A DNA stretch of 55,546 bases from Knufia peltigerae (GCA_030247855.1 JAPDRN010000184.1:1-55546), one strand, 5' to 3'. Counted from the first letter of the stretch, positions 15,235 to 23,639 are shown. Notes: a model not told the origin generated them from the sequence alone. A program made the numbers and translations.

Positions 15235-17082
15235 TCAGAACATCAGGTTGATCATCACCACCACCACGCAGGTATAGATCAGCGACAGCGGGCCGCCGAC
15301 CCGCCACATCTCGCGCGGTGTGTAATTGGCCGGGCCGGTGATCATCGAAATCACCGGGTTCGACGCCGTCATCAGGTTGTTGGACGCCGACAGCGCCACG
15401 ATCAGCGCGAATGCTGTGGGATTACCGCCTGCCGCCAGCGCAAGGTTCACCGCGATCGGCACCATCACGATGGTCGCACCCACATGGCTGATCACCAGCG
15501 AGAACACCGTGGTCAGCAGCGCCAGCGCCAGCTCCAGCACCCAGATCGGAATACCGGTGGGCAGCTTGTCGATCGTATGGCCGGCCACCCACGCCGCAGC
15601 GCCGCTGGAATCCATTGCCCAGCCGAGCGGAATCAGCCCGGCCATCATGAACACCGTCTTCCAGTTGATCGAGGCATAGGCCTCGTCCATGCGCAGCACA
15701 CCGGTCAACAGCATGCCGGCCACGCCGGTCATCAGGGTCAGCGCCACCGGCAGCTTGCTGGTCAGCGCGATCAGGATGGTCAGGGCGAAGATCGCCATGG
15801 CGATCTTGAACTTGTGCGGGCGCTGTTCGCCGGTGGGGTAGTCGGTCACCACCACGAAGTCGCGGCTCTTGGCAGCCTGCGCCAGGTCGGTCCAGATGCT
15901 GTGGAAGACCAGCATGTCGCCGGCGCGCAGCTGCACATCGCGCACGTCCTCGCGGATCACCTGCTTGTCGCGGTTGATCGCCAGCAGGCTGATGCCGCGT
16001 TCCTTGCGCAGGCGCAGGTCGGCCGCGCTCTTGCCGATCACGTTCGAGGTCGGCGGCACCACCGCTTCGGAAATACCGGCGCGGCTGGGATTGAACAGGT
16101 CACCCAGGTGTTTCAGGCGCGAGGACATGCGCAGGAACTGGTTCTGCGCGAAGTCGTGGATCTGTTCGCGCGGGCCCATTGCCCCCAGCACGCTGCCCAC
16201 CCAGATGCGCATTTCCGCTGGCGGTGCCAGGCGGGTGTCATTGCCGGTCTTCAGTGCCAGCAGCAGCGGCACGTCATGCAGGTTCTCTGCTTCGCCCAGG
16301 GTCATGCCGACCAGCGGGCTCTCGGCGGTGACCACCAGCTCGAACACATCGCCTTCGATGCCGTAGGTCTTGGCGAAGTAGCTTTCGGTGCGGGCCGGCG
16401 TAGTGCCGTCGTTGACCAGGCTTTCCTCTTCCACCAGCTTGCGGTCGCCGTAGTAGCGGAAATACAGCAGCGAGGCGATCAGCAGGGCGATGCCGATCGG
16501 CAGCGGCGCGAACATGCGCAGCGGCTCGATGGTGGCCAGGCCAGAGGGCAGGTTGTTGTTGGCCGACGCCAGCAGATCGTTCAGCAGGATCAGCGGCGAG
16601 TTGCCGACCATGGTCAGCGCGCCACCCATCACGATCGCCGCCGAGATCGGCAGCAGCAGGCGCTGCATGGTCAGCCCGGTGCGCGCAGCCAGGCGCGAGG
16701 CGACCGGCAGGTACAGCGCCATCACCGATGGGTTCTGCATGAAGGACGAGTTCAGGCCGGCGATGGCCGTGGTCATCATCAGCAGCCGCTGCTCCACACC
16801 GTGGCCTCGCCGAAGCAGCCAGGCTGCGAGGCGGTTCAACGCGCCGGTGCGGTCCAGGCCGGCGCCGAGGATGGTGGTGGCGATGATGCTCATCACCGCG
16901 TTGCCGGAGAAACCGCCGAAGATCTCCTCCGGCGCGATCAGGCCGGTCACGCCCAGCACCACCAGCACCACCAACGCGACCACGTCGGCGCGGATGCGCT
17001 CGAACAGGAACATCGCCATTGTGAAGCCGACCAGCCCGAGCACGAGCTTCATGTCAGTGGTCAGCGTCAGCGCGGTATCCAT
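15235..17082 (-). CDS. SLC13/DASS-type transporter with two RCK_C (TrkA-C) domains
   Basis: This 615-residue inner-membrane carrier has a split layout. An N-terminal membrane half (residues 1-210, with FSGNAVMSIIATTILGAGLDRTGAL and NSSFMQNPSVMALYLPVASRLAA) is followed by a soluble insert of two TrkA-C-like regulatory domains (about 225-420, for example VFELVVTAESPLVGMTLGEAE and AVVPPTSNVIGKSAADLRLRKERGISLLAINRDKQ), then a C-terminal membrane half (SHVGATIVMVPIAVNLA; ALSASNNLMTASNPVISMITGP). This is the plan of SLC13-type sulfate or anion permeases with RCK_C inserts. Sulfate or another small anion is the likely cargo, unproven. It ends against repeat copy B. Confidence 0.85.
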   Translation of the reverse strand: MDTALTLTTDMKLVLGLVGFTMAMFLFERIRADVVALVVLVVLGVTGLIAPEEIFGGFSGNAVMSIIATTILGAGLDRTGALNRLAAWLLRRGHGVEQRLLMMTTAIAGLNSSFMQNPSVMALYLPVASRLAARTGLTMQRLLLPISAAIVMGGALTMVGNSPLILLNDLLASANNNLPSGLATIEPLRMFAPLPIGIALLIASLLYFRYYGDRKLVEEESLVNDGTTPARTESYFAKTYGIEGDVFELVVTAESPLVGMTLGEAENLHDVPLLLALKTGNDTRLAPPAEMRIWVGSVLGAMGPREQIHDFAQNQFLRMSSRLKHLGDLFNPSRAGISEAVVPPTSNVIGKSAADLRLRKERGISLLAINRDKQVIREDVRDVQLRAGDMLVFHSIWTDLAQAAKSRDFVVVTDYPTGEQRPHKFKIAMAIFALTILIALTSKLPVALTLMTGVAGMLLTGVLRMDEAYASINWKTVFMMAGLIPLGWAMDSSGAAAWVAGHTIDKLPTGIPIWVLELALALLTTVFSLVISHVGATIVMVPIAVNLALAAGGNPTAFALIVALSASNNLMTASNPVISMITGPANYTPREMWRVGGPLSLIYTCVVVVMINLMF

Positions 17083-17109
17083 GTGGGGCGCGGCGTCCTC
17101 AGGCGTTCA

Positions 17110-17844
17110 TCAGGTGCGGTCGTACAACAGGTCCCAGACGCCATGGCCGAGCTTTTGGCCGCGGGTCTCGAAGTGGGTCTGCGGGCGCCAGTCCGGGCGC
17201 GGCACGCTGCCACGCGGGCCGGCGCGGTTGACCAGGCCGGGGGTGGCATCGAGCACGTCCCACATCTGCTCGGCGTAATCCTCCCAGTCGGTGGCACAGT
17301 GCAGGCGGCCACCGGGGCGCAGCTTGCGCACCACCAGCTCGGCAAAACCCGGCTGGATCAGGCGACGCTTGTTGTGGCGCTTCTTGTGCCACGGGTCGGG
17401 GAAGTAGATGCGCACTTCGTCCAGCGCGCCATCGGCGATTTCCTTTTCCAGCACTTCCACCGCGTCGTGGTGGTACAAACGCACGTGGTCGGCGTTGTCG
17501 TCGGCCAGCGCGTTCAGCAGACGGCCCACGCCGGGCGCGTGCACTTCCAGGCCGATGTAGTCGCGGCTGGGGTCCTGCTGTGCGGCGAAGCGCAGCGCGG
17601 CGCCGTTGCCGAAGCCGATTTCCAGCACCTTGTGCGCATCGCGGCCGAAGGTGGCATCCAGATCACGCGGTTCACCGCTGAAATCCAGGCCGAAACGCGG
17701 CCAGCGCTCGTCGAACGCGCGCTGCTGGGCTGGGGTGAAACGGCCCTGGCGCAGCACGAAGCTGCGCACTTCACGGCGGCCTTCGTTGACCGTGAACGGC
17801 TTGGGCGGCGCCTTCGAACCGGCGCTGTCGAATGGATTGGTCAT
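17110..17844 (-). CDS. tRNA (guanine-N7-)-methyltransferase TrmB
   Basis: This 244-residue SAM-dependent enzyme makes m7G46 in tRNA. It shows the family N-terminal block RSFVLRQGRFTPAQQRAFDERWPRFGLDF, the SAM site EIGFGNGAALRF, IGLEVHAPGVGRLL, and the strongly conserved IYFPDPWHKKRHNKRRLIQP. Length is typical. Its ATG overlaps the thiG stop (ATGA, 17842-17846), so it is read from the thiS-thiG-trmB transcript. Confidence 0.96.
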   Translation of the reverse strand: MTNPFDSAGSKAPPKPFTVNEGRREVRSFVLRQGRFTPAQQRAFDERWPRFGLDFSGEPRDLDATFGRDAHKVLEIGFGNGAALRFAAQQDPSRDYIGLEVHAPGVGRLLNALADDNADHVRLYHHDAVEVLEKEIADGALDEVRIYFPDPWHKKRHNKRRLIQPGFAELVVRKLRPGGRLHCATDWEDYAEQMWDVLDATPGLVNRAGPRGSVPRPDWRPQTHFETRGQKLGHGVWDLLYDRT

Positions 17845-18638
17845 CAGCCGATCAACCCATCGATCGGCGAGGACGCACTGGCGTAGCGCTTGCGCGGAAT
17901 GCGGCCGGCCAGGAACGCCTCGCGGCCGGCTTCCACGGCCTTGCGCATCGCGCTGGCCATCAGCACCGGGTGGCGCGCACCGGCGATGGCGGTGTTCATC
18001 AGCACGCCGTCGCAGCCCAGCTCCATCGCGATCGCCGCGTCCGACGCGGTGCCCACGCCGGCGTCGACGATGATCGGCACCTTGGCGTCTTCGATGATCT
18101 GCAGCAGGTTGTACTTGTTCTGGATGCCCAGGCCCGAGCCGATCGGCGCGGCCAGCGGCATCACCGCAGCGCAGCCGATCTCTTCCAGGCGCTTGGCCAG
18201 GATCGGGTCGTCGGAGGTATAGACCATCACCTCGAAACCGTCCTTGACCAGCTGTTCGGCGGCCTTGAGGGTCTGCACCACGTCCGGGTACAGCGACTTC
18301 TGGTCGCCCAGTACCTCCAGCTTGGTCAGGTTGTGGCCGTCCAGCAGTTCGCGGGCCAGGCGGCAGGTGCGCACGGCATCTTCGGCGGTGTAGCAGCCGG
18401 CGGTGTTGGGCAGGATGGTGTAGCGGTCCGGCGGCAGCACGTCGAGCAGGTTCGGTTCGCCCGGGTTCTGCCCGATGTTGGTACGGCGGATGGCCACGGT
18501 GACGATCCGGGCGCCTGCGGCCTCGGTGGCCAGGCGGGTTTCTTCCAGATCCTTGAACTTGCCGGTGCCGGTGAGCAGCCGCGAGCTGTAGGTCTTGCCG
18601 GCGATCACCAGCGAATCGGGGGAGACATGAGCGTTCAT
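17844..18638 (-). CDS. Thiazole synthase ThiG
   Basis: This 264-residue TIM-barrel enzyme forms the thiazole phosphate of thiamine from deoxyxylulose phosphate, dehydroglycine/iminoglycine and the ThiS thiocarboxylate. Conserved blocks are seen in order: SRLLTGTGKF, ATEAAGARIVTVAIRRTN, LLPNTAGC-type (TILPNTAGCYTAEDAVR), KLEVLGD, VMVYTSDDPILAKRLEEIGCAAVMPLAAPIGSGLGI, and VDAGVGTASDAAIAMELGCDGVLMNTAIAGA. The ATG at 18638 was chosen as it starts the conserved region; the open frame upstream runs through a repeat. It is 95 bp downstream of thiS. Confidence 0.95.
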   Translation of the reverse strand: MNAHVSPDSLVIAGKTYSSRLLTGTGKFKDLEETRLATEAAGARIVTVAIRRTNIGQNPGEPNLLDVLPPDRYTILPNTAGCYTAEDAVRTCRLARELLDGHNLTKLEVLGDQKSLYPDVVQTLKAAEQLVKDGFEVMVYTSDDPILAKRLEEIGCAAVMPLAAPIGSGLGIQNKYNLLQIIEDAKVPIIVDAGVGTASDAAIAMELGCDGVLMNTAIAGARHPVLMASAMRKAVEAGREAFLAGRIPRKRYASASSPIDGLIG

Positions 18639-18686
18639 GGCGCGATTATCGCTTATCCGTCTGAAGATGGGGTCGTCGCAGAAGGT

Positions 18687-18727
18687 GGGGTCGGATCCCT
18701 TTGCCACAGGCAACGGGCTCTGACCCC
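18687..18727. repeat. GGGGTCAGA-family palindrome within the thiS-thiG operon
   Basis: GGGGTCGGATCCCTTTGCC and GGCAACGGGCTCTGACCCC-like arms surround ACA. It fills much of the 95-bp gap between the thiS stop and the thiG start. Confidence 0.8.
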
Positions 18728-18733
18728 GCTGTC

Positions 18734-18934
18734 TCAACCACCGCCCAGTGCGTGCACGATCTCCACCACATCGCCCTCGGCCAATACATGCTCGGCATGA
18801 CGGCTGCGGCTGACGATCTCGCCGTTGACCTCCACCGCCACCCGGCGTTGCAGCAGCTGCTCGGCCGCAAGCAGGTCCAGGAGGGTCGCCGAAGCGGGCA
18901 GGGTACGGGGTTCGCCATTGAGCTGGATGTTCAT
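18734..18934 (-). CDS. Sulfur-carrier protein ThiS
   Basis: This 66-residue ubiquitin-like sulfur carrier ends in Gly-Gly (VHALGGG), the end that is adenylated and thiocarboxylated to give sulfur to ThiG. MNIQLNGEPRTLPASATLLDLLA and AVEVNGEIVSRSRHAEHVLAEGDVVEIV match the family. The ATG at 18934 fits the usual length; the open frame extends 50 codons upstream without similarity. First gene of the thiS-thiG-trmB operon. Confidence 0.93.
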   Translation of the reverse strand: MNIQLNGEPRTLPASATLLDLLAAEQLLQRRVAVEVNGEIVSRSRHAEHVLAEGDVVEIVHALGGG

Positions 18935-19140
18935 GCGGCCATTGTCGCTGATTGCCGGTTCGCATCGGAACCGTTGCAAGTTGTGCGCTACGCCCGCACC
19001 GGCAAAGCCCATCAAACCTGGCTCGGGCGACAATCCATGCGGCGGCGCAGCGTGAGCAATTGGCGGCGCAGTGAAACCATTCACCGTGCGCCGGCGTACG
19101 TGCGCCGGATTTTCAACGATATCCCCACAGGAGTTTTTAC

Positions 19141-20985
19141 ATGCTGCTCAGCAAACGCCCGATCCGCTCCCTCATGGCGGCCGCGATCGCGCTGGCCGCG
19201 CTGCCGGCCATGGCAGGCGAATCCCCCTACAGCCACGCGGTCTTCTTCGGTGACAGCCTGACCGACGCCGGCTACTTCCGTCCGCTGCTGCCGGCCGACG
19301 TGCGTCCGGTCACCGGCCAGTTCACCACCAACCCGGGTTGGGTGTGGTCGCAGCAGGTCGCCAATTACTACGGCCTCAATGGCGCTGCCAACGGCAATGG
19401 CCAGAACGGCGACAACTACGCCGTCGGCGGTGCCCGTGTCGGCGTCGACGTGGCCAGTGCCCTGGGCACGATCCCATCGTTGAAGAGCCAGGCGGCCCGC
19501 TACCTGGCTGCCAACGGCGGCAAGGCTGACGCCAATGCCCTGTACACGGTCTGGGGCGGTGCCAACGACCTGTTCGCCGCAGCGCGTGCGCCGGCCCAGG
19601 CGCAGGCCATCATCGGCGCGGCCGTCACCGACCAGGTGGCCCTGGTGGGCGCCCTCAAGCAGGCCGGTGCCGAGTACGTGCTCGTCCCCAACCTGCCCGA
19701 CGTCGGCATTGCTCCGCAGTTCCGCTCGCTGGGTCCGGCCGGTGCCGCGCAGGCCACCGCGTTGGCGGCCGGTTACAACAAGGCCCTGTATGGCGGCCTG
19801 AAGCAGGCCGGCATCGAGTTCATTCCGCTCGATACCTTCACCGTGCTGCGTGAAGTGGCGGCCAACCCGGCCATGTACGGTTTCCGCAACGTCACCGACA
19901 CCGGTTGCAGGATCAACCCCGCTGACACCACCACCAGCATCCTGACCTGCAACCCGACCAGCTACGTCAGCCCGGATGCGGCCACCGCCTACCTGTTCGC
20001 CGACGGCGTACACCCGACCACCGCCGGCCATGCGCTGCTGGGCCAGTACGCGGTGTCGATCCTCGAAGGTCCGCGCCTGCAGCAGGTGCTGAGCCATTCG
20101 GCACAGACCATCGGCCGCTCGCGCGCCGACCAGGTCAGCCTGCACCAGGCCGGTCGCCCGGCTGACGGCTTGTCGTGGTGGGGCGGCGTGCGCGGCGACA
20201 TGCAGCGCTACGACCACGCCGATCTGTACGACGGCCTGGCCCCGGCCGGCCTGTTCGGCATCGACTGGGCGCGTGACGGCATGGTCTTCGGCGGTTTCGC
20301 CGGCTTTGGCCGTCTGAACGCCGATTTCGGCAACAGCCGTGGCGACTTCACCCAGAAGGACACCACCGCAGGTCTGTTCGCCGGCTGGTACGGCGACCGC
20401 ATCTGGGTCAATGGCCAGGTCAGCTACACCTGGCTGTCCTATGACGTGAACCGCAAGGTCCAGCTCGGCCCGGCCACCCGCGAACACGGTGGCTCGCCGG
20501 ACGGCAGCAACCTGACCGCCGCCCTGAACGCCGGTTACGAGTTCGGCACCGAAGGTGGCTTCCGCCACGGCCCGATTGCCTCGGTGATCTGGCAGCAGGT
20601 CAAGATCGACGGTTACACCGAAAGCGCTGATGCCGGCACCCTGGCCACCGCGCTGGGTTACGGCAAGCAGGATGTCGATTCCACCGTGGGCCGTATCGGT
20701 TGGCAGGCCCGCTTCGACGGCGGCACGGTCAAGCCGTATGTGCAGGTGACCTACGACCACGAGTTCGAAGACACCAAGCAGGCCAGCGCCTGGGTGCAGA
20801 GCCTGCCGGACGTGGGCATGTACCGCGTGCCGGGCATGGACTTCGACAAGAACTATGCGACCGCCATCCTGGGCGCGCGCATGGAACTGTTCGGCCTGCA
20901 GAGCAACATCGGCCTGAGCGCCACCACCCTGCAGAAGCGTGCGCAGGATGCGACGCTGTTTGCCAGCTTCAGCGGCAGCTTCTGA
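19141..20985 (+). CDS. Autotransporter GDSL esterase (EstA-type)
   Basis: This 614-residue outer-membrane esterase has a signal peptide ending near residue 25 (LPAMA). The passenger domain (about residues 30-330) belongs to the GDSL/SGNH family: block I FFGDSLTD gives the nucleophile Ser39, GGAND gives the oxyanion Asn142, and DGVHPT gives Asp288 and His291. The C-terminal third (about 345-614) is an autotransporter beta-barrel ending in SFSGSF with a terminal Phe. This layout equals Pseudomonas EstA, a cell-surface esterase. A clear CAGGAG ribosome-binding site lies 8 bp before the ATG. It is monocistronic. Confidence 0.93.
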   Translation: MLLSKRPIRSLMAAAIALAALPAMAGESPYSHAVFFGDSLTDAGYFRPLLPADVRPVTGQFTTNPGWVWSQQVANYYGLNGAANGNGQNGDNYAVGGARVGVDVASALGTIPSLKSQAARYLAANGGKADANALYTVWGGANDLFAAARAPAQAQAIIGAAVTDQVALVGALKQAGAEYVLVPNLPDVGIAPQFRSLGPAGAAQATALAAGYNKALYGGLKQAGIEFIPLDTFTVLREVAANPAMYGFRNVTDTGCRINPADTTTSILTCNPTSYVSPDAATAYLFADGVHPTTAGHALLGQYAVSILEGPRLQQVLSHSAQTIGRSRADQVSLHQAGRPADGLSWWGGVRGDMQRYDHADLYDGLAPAGLFGIDWARDGMVFGGFAGFGRLNADFGNSRGDFTQKDTTAGLFAGWYGDRIWVNGQVSYTWLSYDVNRKVQLGPATREHGGSPDGSNLTAALNAGYEFGTEGGFRHGPIASVIWQQVKIDGYTESADAGTLATALGYGKQDVDSTVGRIGWQARFDGGTVKPYVQVTYDHEFEDTKQASAWVQSLPDVGMYRVPGMDFDKNYATAILGARMELFGLQSNIGLSATTLQKRAQDATLFASFSGSF

Positions 20986-21024
20986 TGCACACGACGGCAG
21001 GCCTGCGGGCTTGCCGTCTACTCG

Positions 21025-21051
21025 ACGGGCAGGCTGCAAGGGCCTGCCCGT
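21025..21051 (+). terminator. Possible terminator after the esterase gene
   Basis: ACGGGCAGGC and GCCTGCCCGT form a 10-bp perfect stem with a 7-base loop, followed by TGCGTTT. A second hairpin (GACGGCAAGCC type) lies just upstream at about 20993-21018. Confidence 0.5.
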
Positions 21052-21091
21052 TGCGTTTGAACACGTGCCCCGCATAGACTTGTCGGGCAAC

Positions 21092-21165
21092 GCGGGCGTA
21101 GCTCAATGGTAGAGCTGTAGCTTCCCAAGCTACTGACGAGGGTTCGATTCCCTTCGCCCGCTCCA
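21092..21165 (+). tRNA. tRNA-Gly (anticodon CCC)
   Basis: The 74-nt cloverleaf can be drawn completely. The acceptor stem GCGGGCG pairs with CGCCCGC (21155-21161), the D arm is GCTC/GAGC, and the anticodon stem GTAGC/GCTAC holds the loop TTCCCAA, giving anticodon CCC. The T arm carries GGTTCGATTCC, and CCA is encoded (21163-21165). It reads GGG codons. Confidence 0.96.
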
Positions 21166-21232
21166 TGTCTCCGGCCCCGGTTCTTCGGCGGTTGATTCCT
21201 CTTCAGCGCATCAGCGCATCAGATTGCGTGCA

Positions 21233-22090
21233 TCAGCGCCGCGCGTAGTCGACCAGATCGGCTGGATAGTGCGGGCAGGTGCGCAGCACGGCGTCGTCGC
21301 CACCGTAGACGACCACCATCGCAGCCACCTCCAATGCCCAGTAGCCCCAGGCGTTTGGACCGATGAGTCGCCGGCTCCGCTTTTGTGCCTTCGGAGCAAG
21401 CTGGAAAAAGTCGCGGTACTGCGTCTGCAGATAGCCGGTCAGCAGGGAAGGATCGAATGCTTCGCCCTCGCGCAAGGGTGCGAACAGGCTCGCGAATGGC
21501 CGAGGGTGGAAGATCTCGTCGCTGGCCTCGACCAAGCCCAGAGCGGGGGCGCTGACGCAGTCGAGTACGCGGTCGGTATCGAAGCAGAGCACTTTTTCCA
21601 CCAGCGCGGGCAGCAGGTCCTGTGCGCCCAACAACGGGCCCAGGGCAAGCAACTGCAGCGCGTACTCGTAGTGCTGTGCCGTACGCGGCTGTAGCGAGGC
21701 GCCCACGGCAACGGCGGATCCTTGTTGCTGCAATGTGTGCTGGGCTGCGGCCAGCAAGTGCGCATGGTCCAGCCACAGCGCCGCCACTTCGATGTAAATC
21801 TGGCGCAGCACCGCCCCGTCAAACCCGCGATCGATGCCCTTCAGCAGCAGATTGCTGCTGGCCTGTGCGGCCGCTTCCCACGCGAATGCGTGCTCCAGTG
21901 CCAGATGCCCGTCTGCCTGCAGTACGTCGAGCCGATCATCGCGACGCACGTGGCGAGACAGCAGCGCGAGGTTCCCCTCCCAGTCCGCCTGCCAATCGCT
22001 CAACCGCAGCGGGCGCCGGGGCGTGGCATTGGTTTTGGGCAGGGCCTTCCACTGGGGCAGGCAATCGATCAGCTGGTTTTTAGAAGACAT
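21233..22090 (-). CDS. PoNi-like (DUF1911) immunity protein, orphan
   Basis: This 285-residue, largely helical soluble protein has a C-terminal block GYWALEVAAMVVVYGGDDAVLRT-x-PHYPADLVDYAR that closely resembles the DUF1911 (PoNi C-terminal) signature GYWxxEAAAxxxxxxxDD...YPxDLV. The N-terminal half (RLSDWQADWEGNLALLSRHV; LKGIDRGFDGAVLRQIYIEVAALWLDHAHLL) fits the DUF1910-type helical part. PoNi proteins neutralise PoNe DNase effectors of polymorphic toxin and type VI secretion systems. No toxin, VgrG or secretion gene is adjacent, so this is an orphan immunity candidate. The ATG at 22090 is preferred; an ATG at 22141 is possible. It lies 68 bp from a tRNA gene, convergent with it. Confidence 0.7.
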   Translation of the reverse strand: MSSKNQLIDCLPQWKALPKTNATPRRPLRLSDWQADWEGNLALLSRHVRRDDRLDVLQADGHLALEHAFAWEAAAQASSNLLLKGIDRGFDGAVLRQIYIEVAALWLDHAHLLAAAQHTLQQQGSAVAVGASLQPRTAQHYEYALQLLALGPLLGAQDLLPALVEKVLCFDTDRVLDCVSAPALGLVEASDEIFHPRPFASLFAPLREGEAFDPSLLTGYLQTQYRDFFQLAPKAQKRSRRLIGPNAWGYWALEVAAMVVVYGGDDAVLRTCPHYPADLVDYARR

Positions 22091-22252
22091 GATGCGCCGC
22101 AGGGAGAGAGCTGGGCGCGATTCTAGCGGCAGGGCTCTCATCCATCATTCGTCACGGTGGAAAAACACTCAGAAGAGATTCAAACAATCCGCATTCGCCT
22201 CTGTCGAGGTCTTCGCTAGTGTGGTGCTCTTTTCTCAACGGAGCACACAGGC

Positions 22253-22495
22253 ATGGATTGCAGGGATGACGTTGTTACCACACTGCATCAGATATTCCTT
22301 TCCGCCGGCACCGGTTCGGCCAAGCAGATCGAAGCAGTTCGCGCGCTGGGGCGTGCCGGGGGTCCGAAAGCCGGAGCGCTGCTCAGCCTGATCTACCGTG
22401 ACGCCTTCAGCGGCTCGACCCTGCAGATGGCCTGCATCGGCGCGTTGGGCGAAGCCGCGCGCGGCTATCGGCAGCCGCTGTCCGCCACGGAATGA
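22253..22495 (+). CDS. Unknown 80-residue protein
   Basis: This is a short acidic/neutral protein with helical, HEAT-like periodicity (AKQIEAVRALGRAGGPKAGALLSLIYRDA; LQMACIGALGEAARG). No signal peptide or metal motif is seen and the family is not recognised. It has its own start after a CAACGGAGCACACAGGC leader with a GGAG ribosome-binding site, and codon use resembles neighbouring genes. It lies divergent from the PoNi-like gene, and the 160 bp between them is relatively AT-rich. Confidence 0.55.
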   Translation: MDCRDDVVTTLHQIFLSAGTGSAKQIEAVRALGRAGGPKAGALLSLIYRDAFSGSTLQMACIGALGEAARGYRQPLSATE

Positions 22496-22591
22496 GGGGC
22501 GCGGGGGGCACGCAACCGGGCCGTTGCGCAGCATCATCCAGACGCAACGCTGCCACGCTATGCTGCGCGCCTGCCGACCGATCCCACTGCG

Positions 22592-23470
22592 ATGAAGCTC
22601 GCCATCCTGTCCCGCAACACCCGGCTGTACTCCACCCGTCGGCTGGTCGAGGCCGCGCGCGCGCGCGGCCACACCGTGCGCATCCTCGACCCACTGCGCT
22701 GCTACATGCGCATCGCCGCGGACGGCTTTTCCATGCACTACAAGGGCCGGCCGATGACCGGCGTGGACGCGGTCATCCCGCGCATCGGCGCCTCGGTCAC
22801 CCGCTATGGCACCGCCGTGCTGCGCCAGTTCGAACTGATGGGCGCGCGCACGCCCAATCCCTCCGACGCGATCCTGCGCTCGCGCGACAAGCTGCGGGCA
22901 CACCAGTTGCTGGCGGCCAAGGGCATTGATATGCCGGTCACCGTCTTTGGTGACAACCCGGATGACACCGTCGACCTGTTGTCCATGCTCGGCCCGCCGC
23001 CGCATGTGGTGAAGCTCAATGAAGGCACCCAGGGCCGTGGCGTGATCCTCACCGAGAAGGCCAGCGCCTCGCGCGGCATCGTCGAAGCGCTGCGTGGGCT
23101 GTATGCCAACTTCCTGATGCAGGAGTTCATCGGCGAGGCCAAGGGCGCCGACCTGCGTTGCTTCGTGGTCGGCGACCAGGTGGTGGCGTCGATGCAGCGT
23201 CAGGCCCCGGAAGGGGATTTCCGCTCCAACCTGCACGCTGGCGGCACCGCCGTGGCATCCAAGGCCAGCCGGGCCGAGCAGCAGGTGGCGGTGCGTTCGG
23301 CCAAGGCCCTGGGGCTGGGCGTCTGCGGGGTGGACCTGATCCGCTCCGAGCGCGGCCCGTTGGTGCTGGAAGTGAACTCCACCCCGGGCCTGGAAGGGAT
23401 CGAGGCCGCCTGCGGAGTGGATGTGGCCGCACGCATCATCGAGCACGTCGAGAAGATCAAAAAATCCTGA
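22592..23470 (+). CDS. Ribosomal protein S6 modification protein RimK (ATP-grasp glutamate ligase)
   Basis: This 292-residue ATP-grasp enzyme adds glutamate residues to the C-terminus of ribosomal protein S6. It shows MKLAILSRNTRLYSTRRLVEAARARGH, DAVIPRIGASVTRYGTAVLRQFE, SRDKLRAHQLLA, PHVVKLNEGTQGRGVILTE, FIGEAKGADLRCFVVGDQVVASM, NLHAGG, and the terminal Mg/ATP site CGVDLIRSERGPLVLEVNSTPGLEGIE. Length matches E. coli RimK (300). Confidence 0.95.
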   Translation: MKLAILSRNTRLYSTRRLVEAARARGHTVRILDPLRCYMRIAADGFSMHYKGRPMTGVDAVIPRIGASVTRYGTAVLRQFELMGARTPNPSDAILRSRDKLRAHQLLAAKGIDMPVTVFGDNPDDTVDLLSMLGPPPHVVKLNEGTQGRGVILTEKASASRGIVEALRGLYANFLMQEFIGEAKGADLRCFVVGDQVVASMQRQAPEGDFRSNLHAGGTAVASKASRAEQQVAVRSAKALGLGVCGVDLIRSERGPLVLEVNSTPGLEGIEAACGVDVAARIIEHVEKIKKS

Positions 23471-23520
23471 TATTTCAGTAGTTTGAGATTTAATTCAGGC
23501 AAGGTTGGCGGGTTTAACAC

Positions 23521-23633
23521 TGCTTTAATCGCCCCGGGCGTAGCCTTCAACGAACCGCAGCTCTGCCTCTCAGCAGGATCGGTATCGGGATACAACTTCA
23601 GGCCCAGGCGGGTGCACCGCCTGGGTCTTTTTT
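23521..23633 (+). ncRNA. Candidate small RNA ending in an intrinsic terminator
   Basis: The space after rimK has no reading frame of note but holds a string of small hairpins (CGCC/GGCG at 23530-23540, CTGC/GCAG at 23563-23576, GTAT/ATAC at 23582-23593). It ends with a very strong terminator at 23603-23633. The terminator lies 130 bp past rimK, far for a simple operon end. The start is only estimated; TTTAAC at 23513-23518 is a weak -10 candidate. Xanthomonadaceae have sRNAs of about 115 nt (for example sX13), but identity was not tested. Confidence 0.4.
23603..23633 (+). terminator. Intrinsic terminator
   Basis: CCCAGGCGG and CCGCCTGGG form a 9-bp GC-rich stem with loop GTGCA, followed by TCTTTTTT. 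This is a classic strong Rho-independent terminator. Confidence 0.9.
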
Positions 23634-23639
23634 ATGCCC

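Noticed and set aside
15484..17886. 800-codon plus-strand open frame across the SLC13 transporter and trmB
   Set aside because: It is antisense to two well-recognised genes and is rich in His/Gln/Arg without any motif.
18935..19140. Thiamine (TPP) riboswitch upstream of thiS
   Set aside because: No CTGAGA or ACCTGATCTGG-like conserved core is present before thiS; the space looks like ordinary leader.
19081..21090. 669-codon minus-strand open frame opposite the esterase
   Set aside because: Antisense shadow of the EstA-type gene; no signal peptide or domain.
21092..22090. Genomic island integrated at the tRNA-Gly gene
   Set aside because: No integrase gene and no second copy of the tRNA 3' end are visible; only one accessory-looking gene is adjacent.
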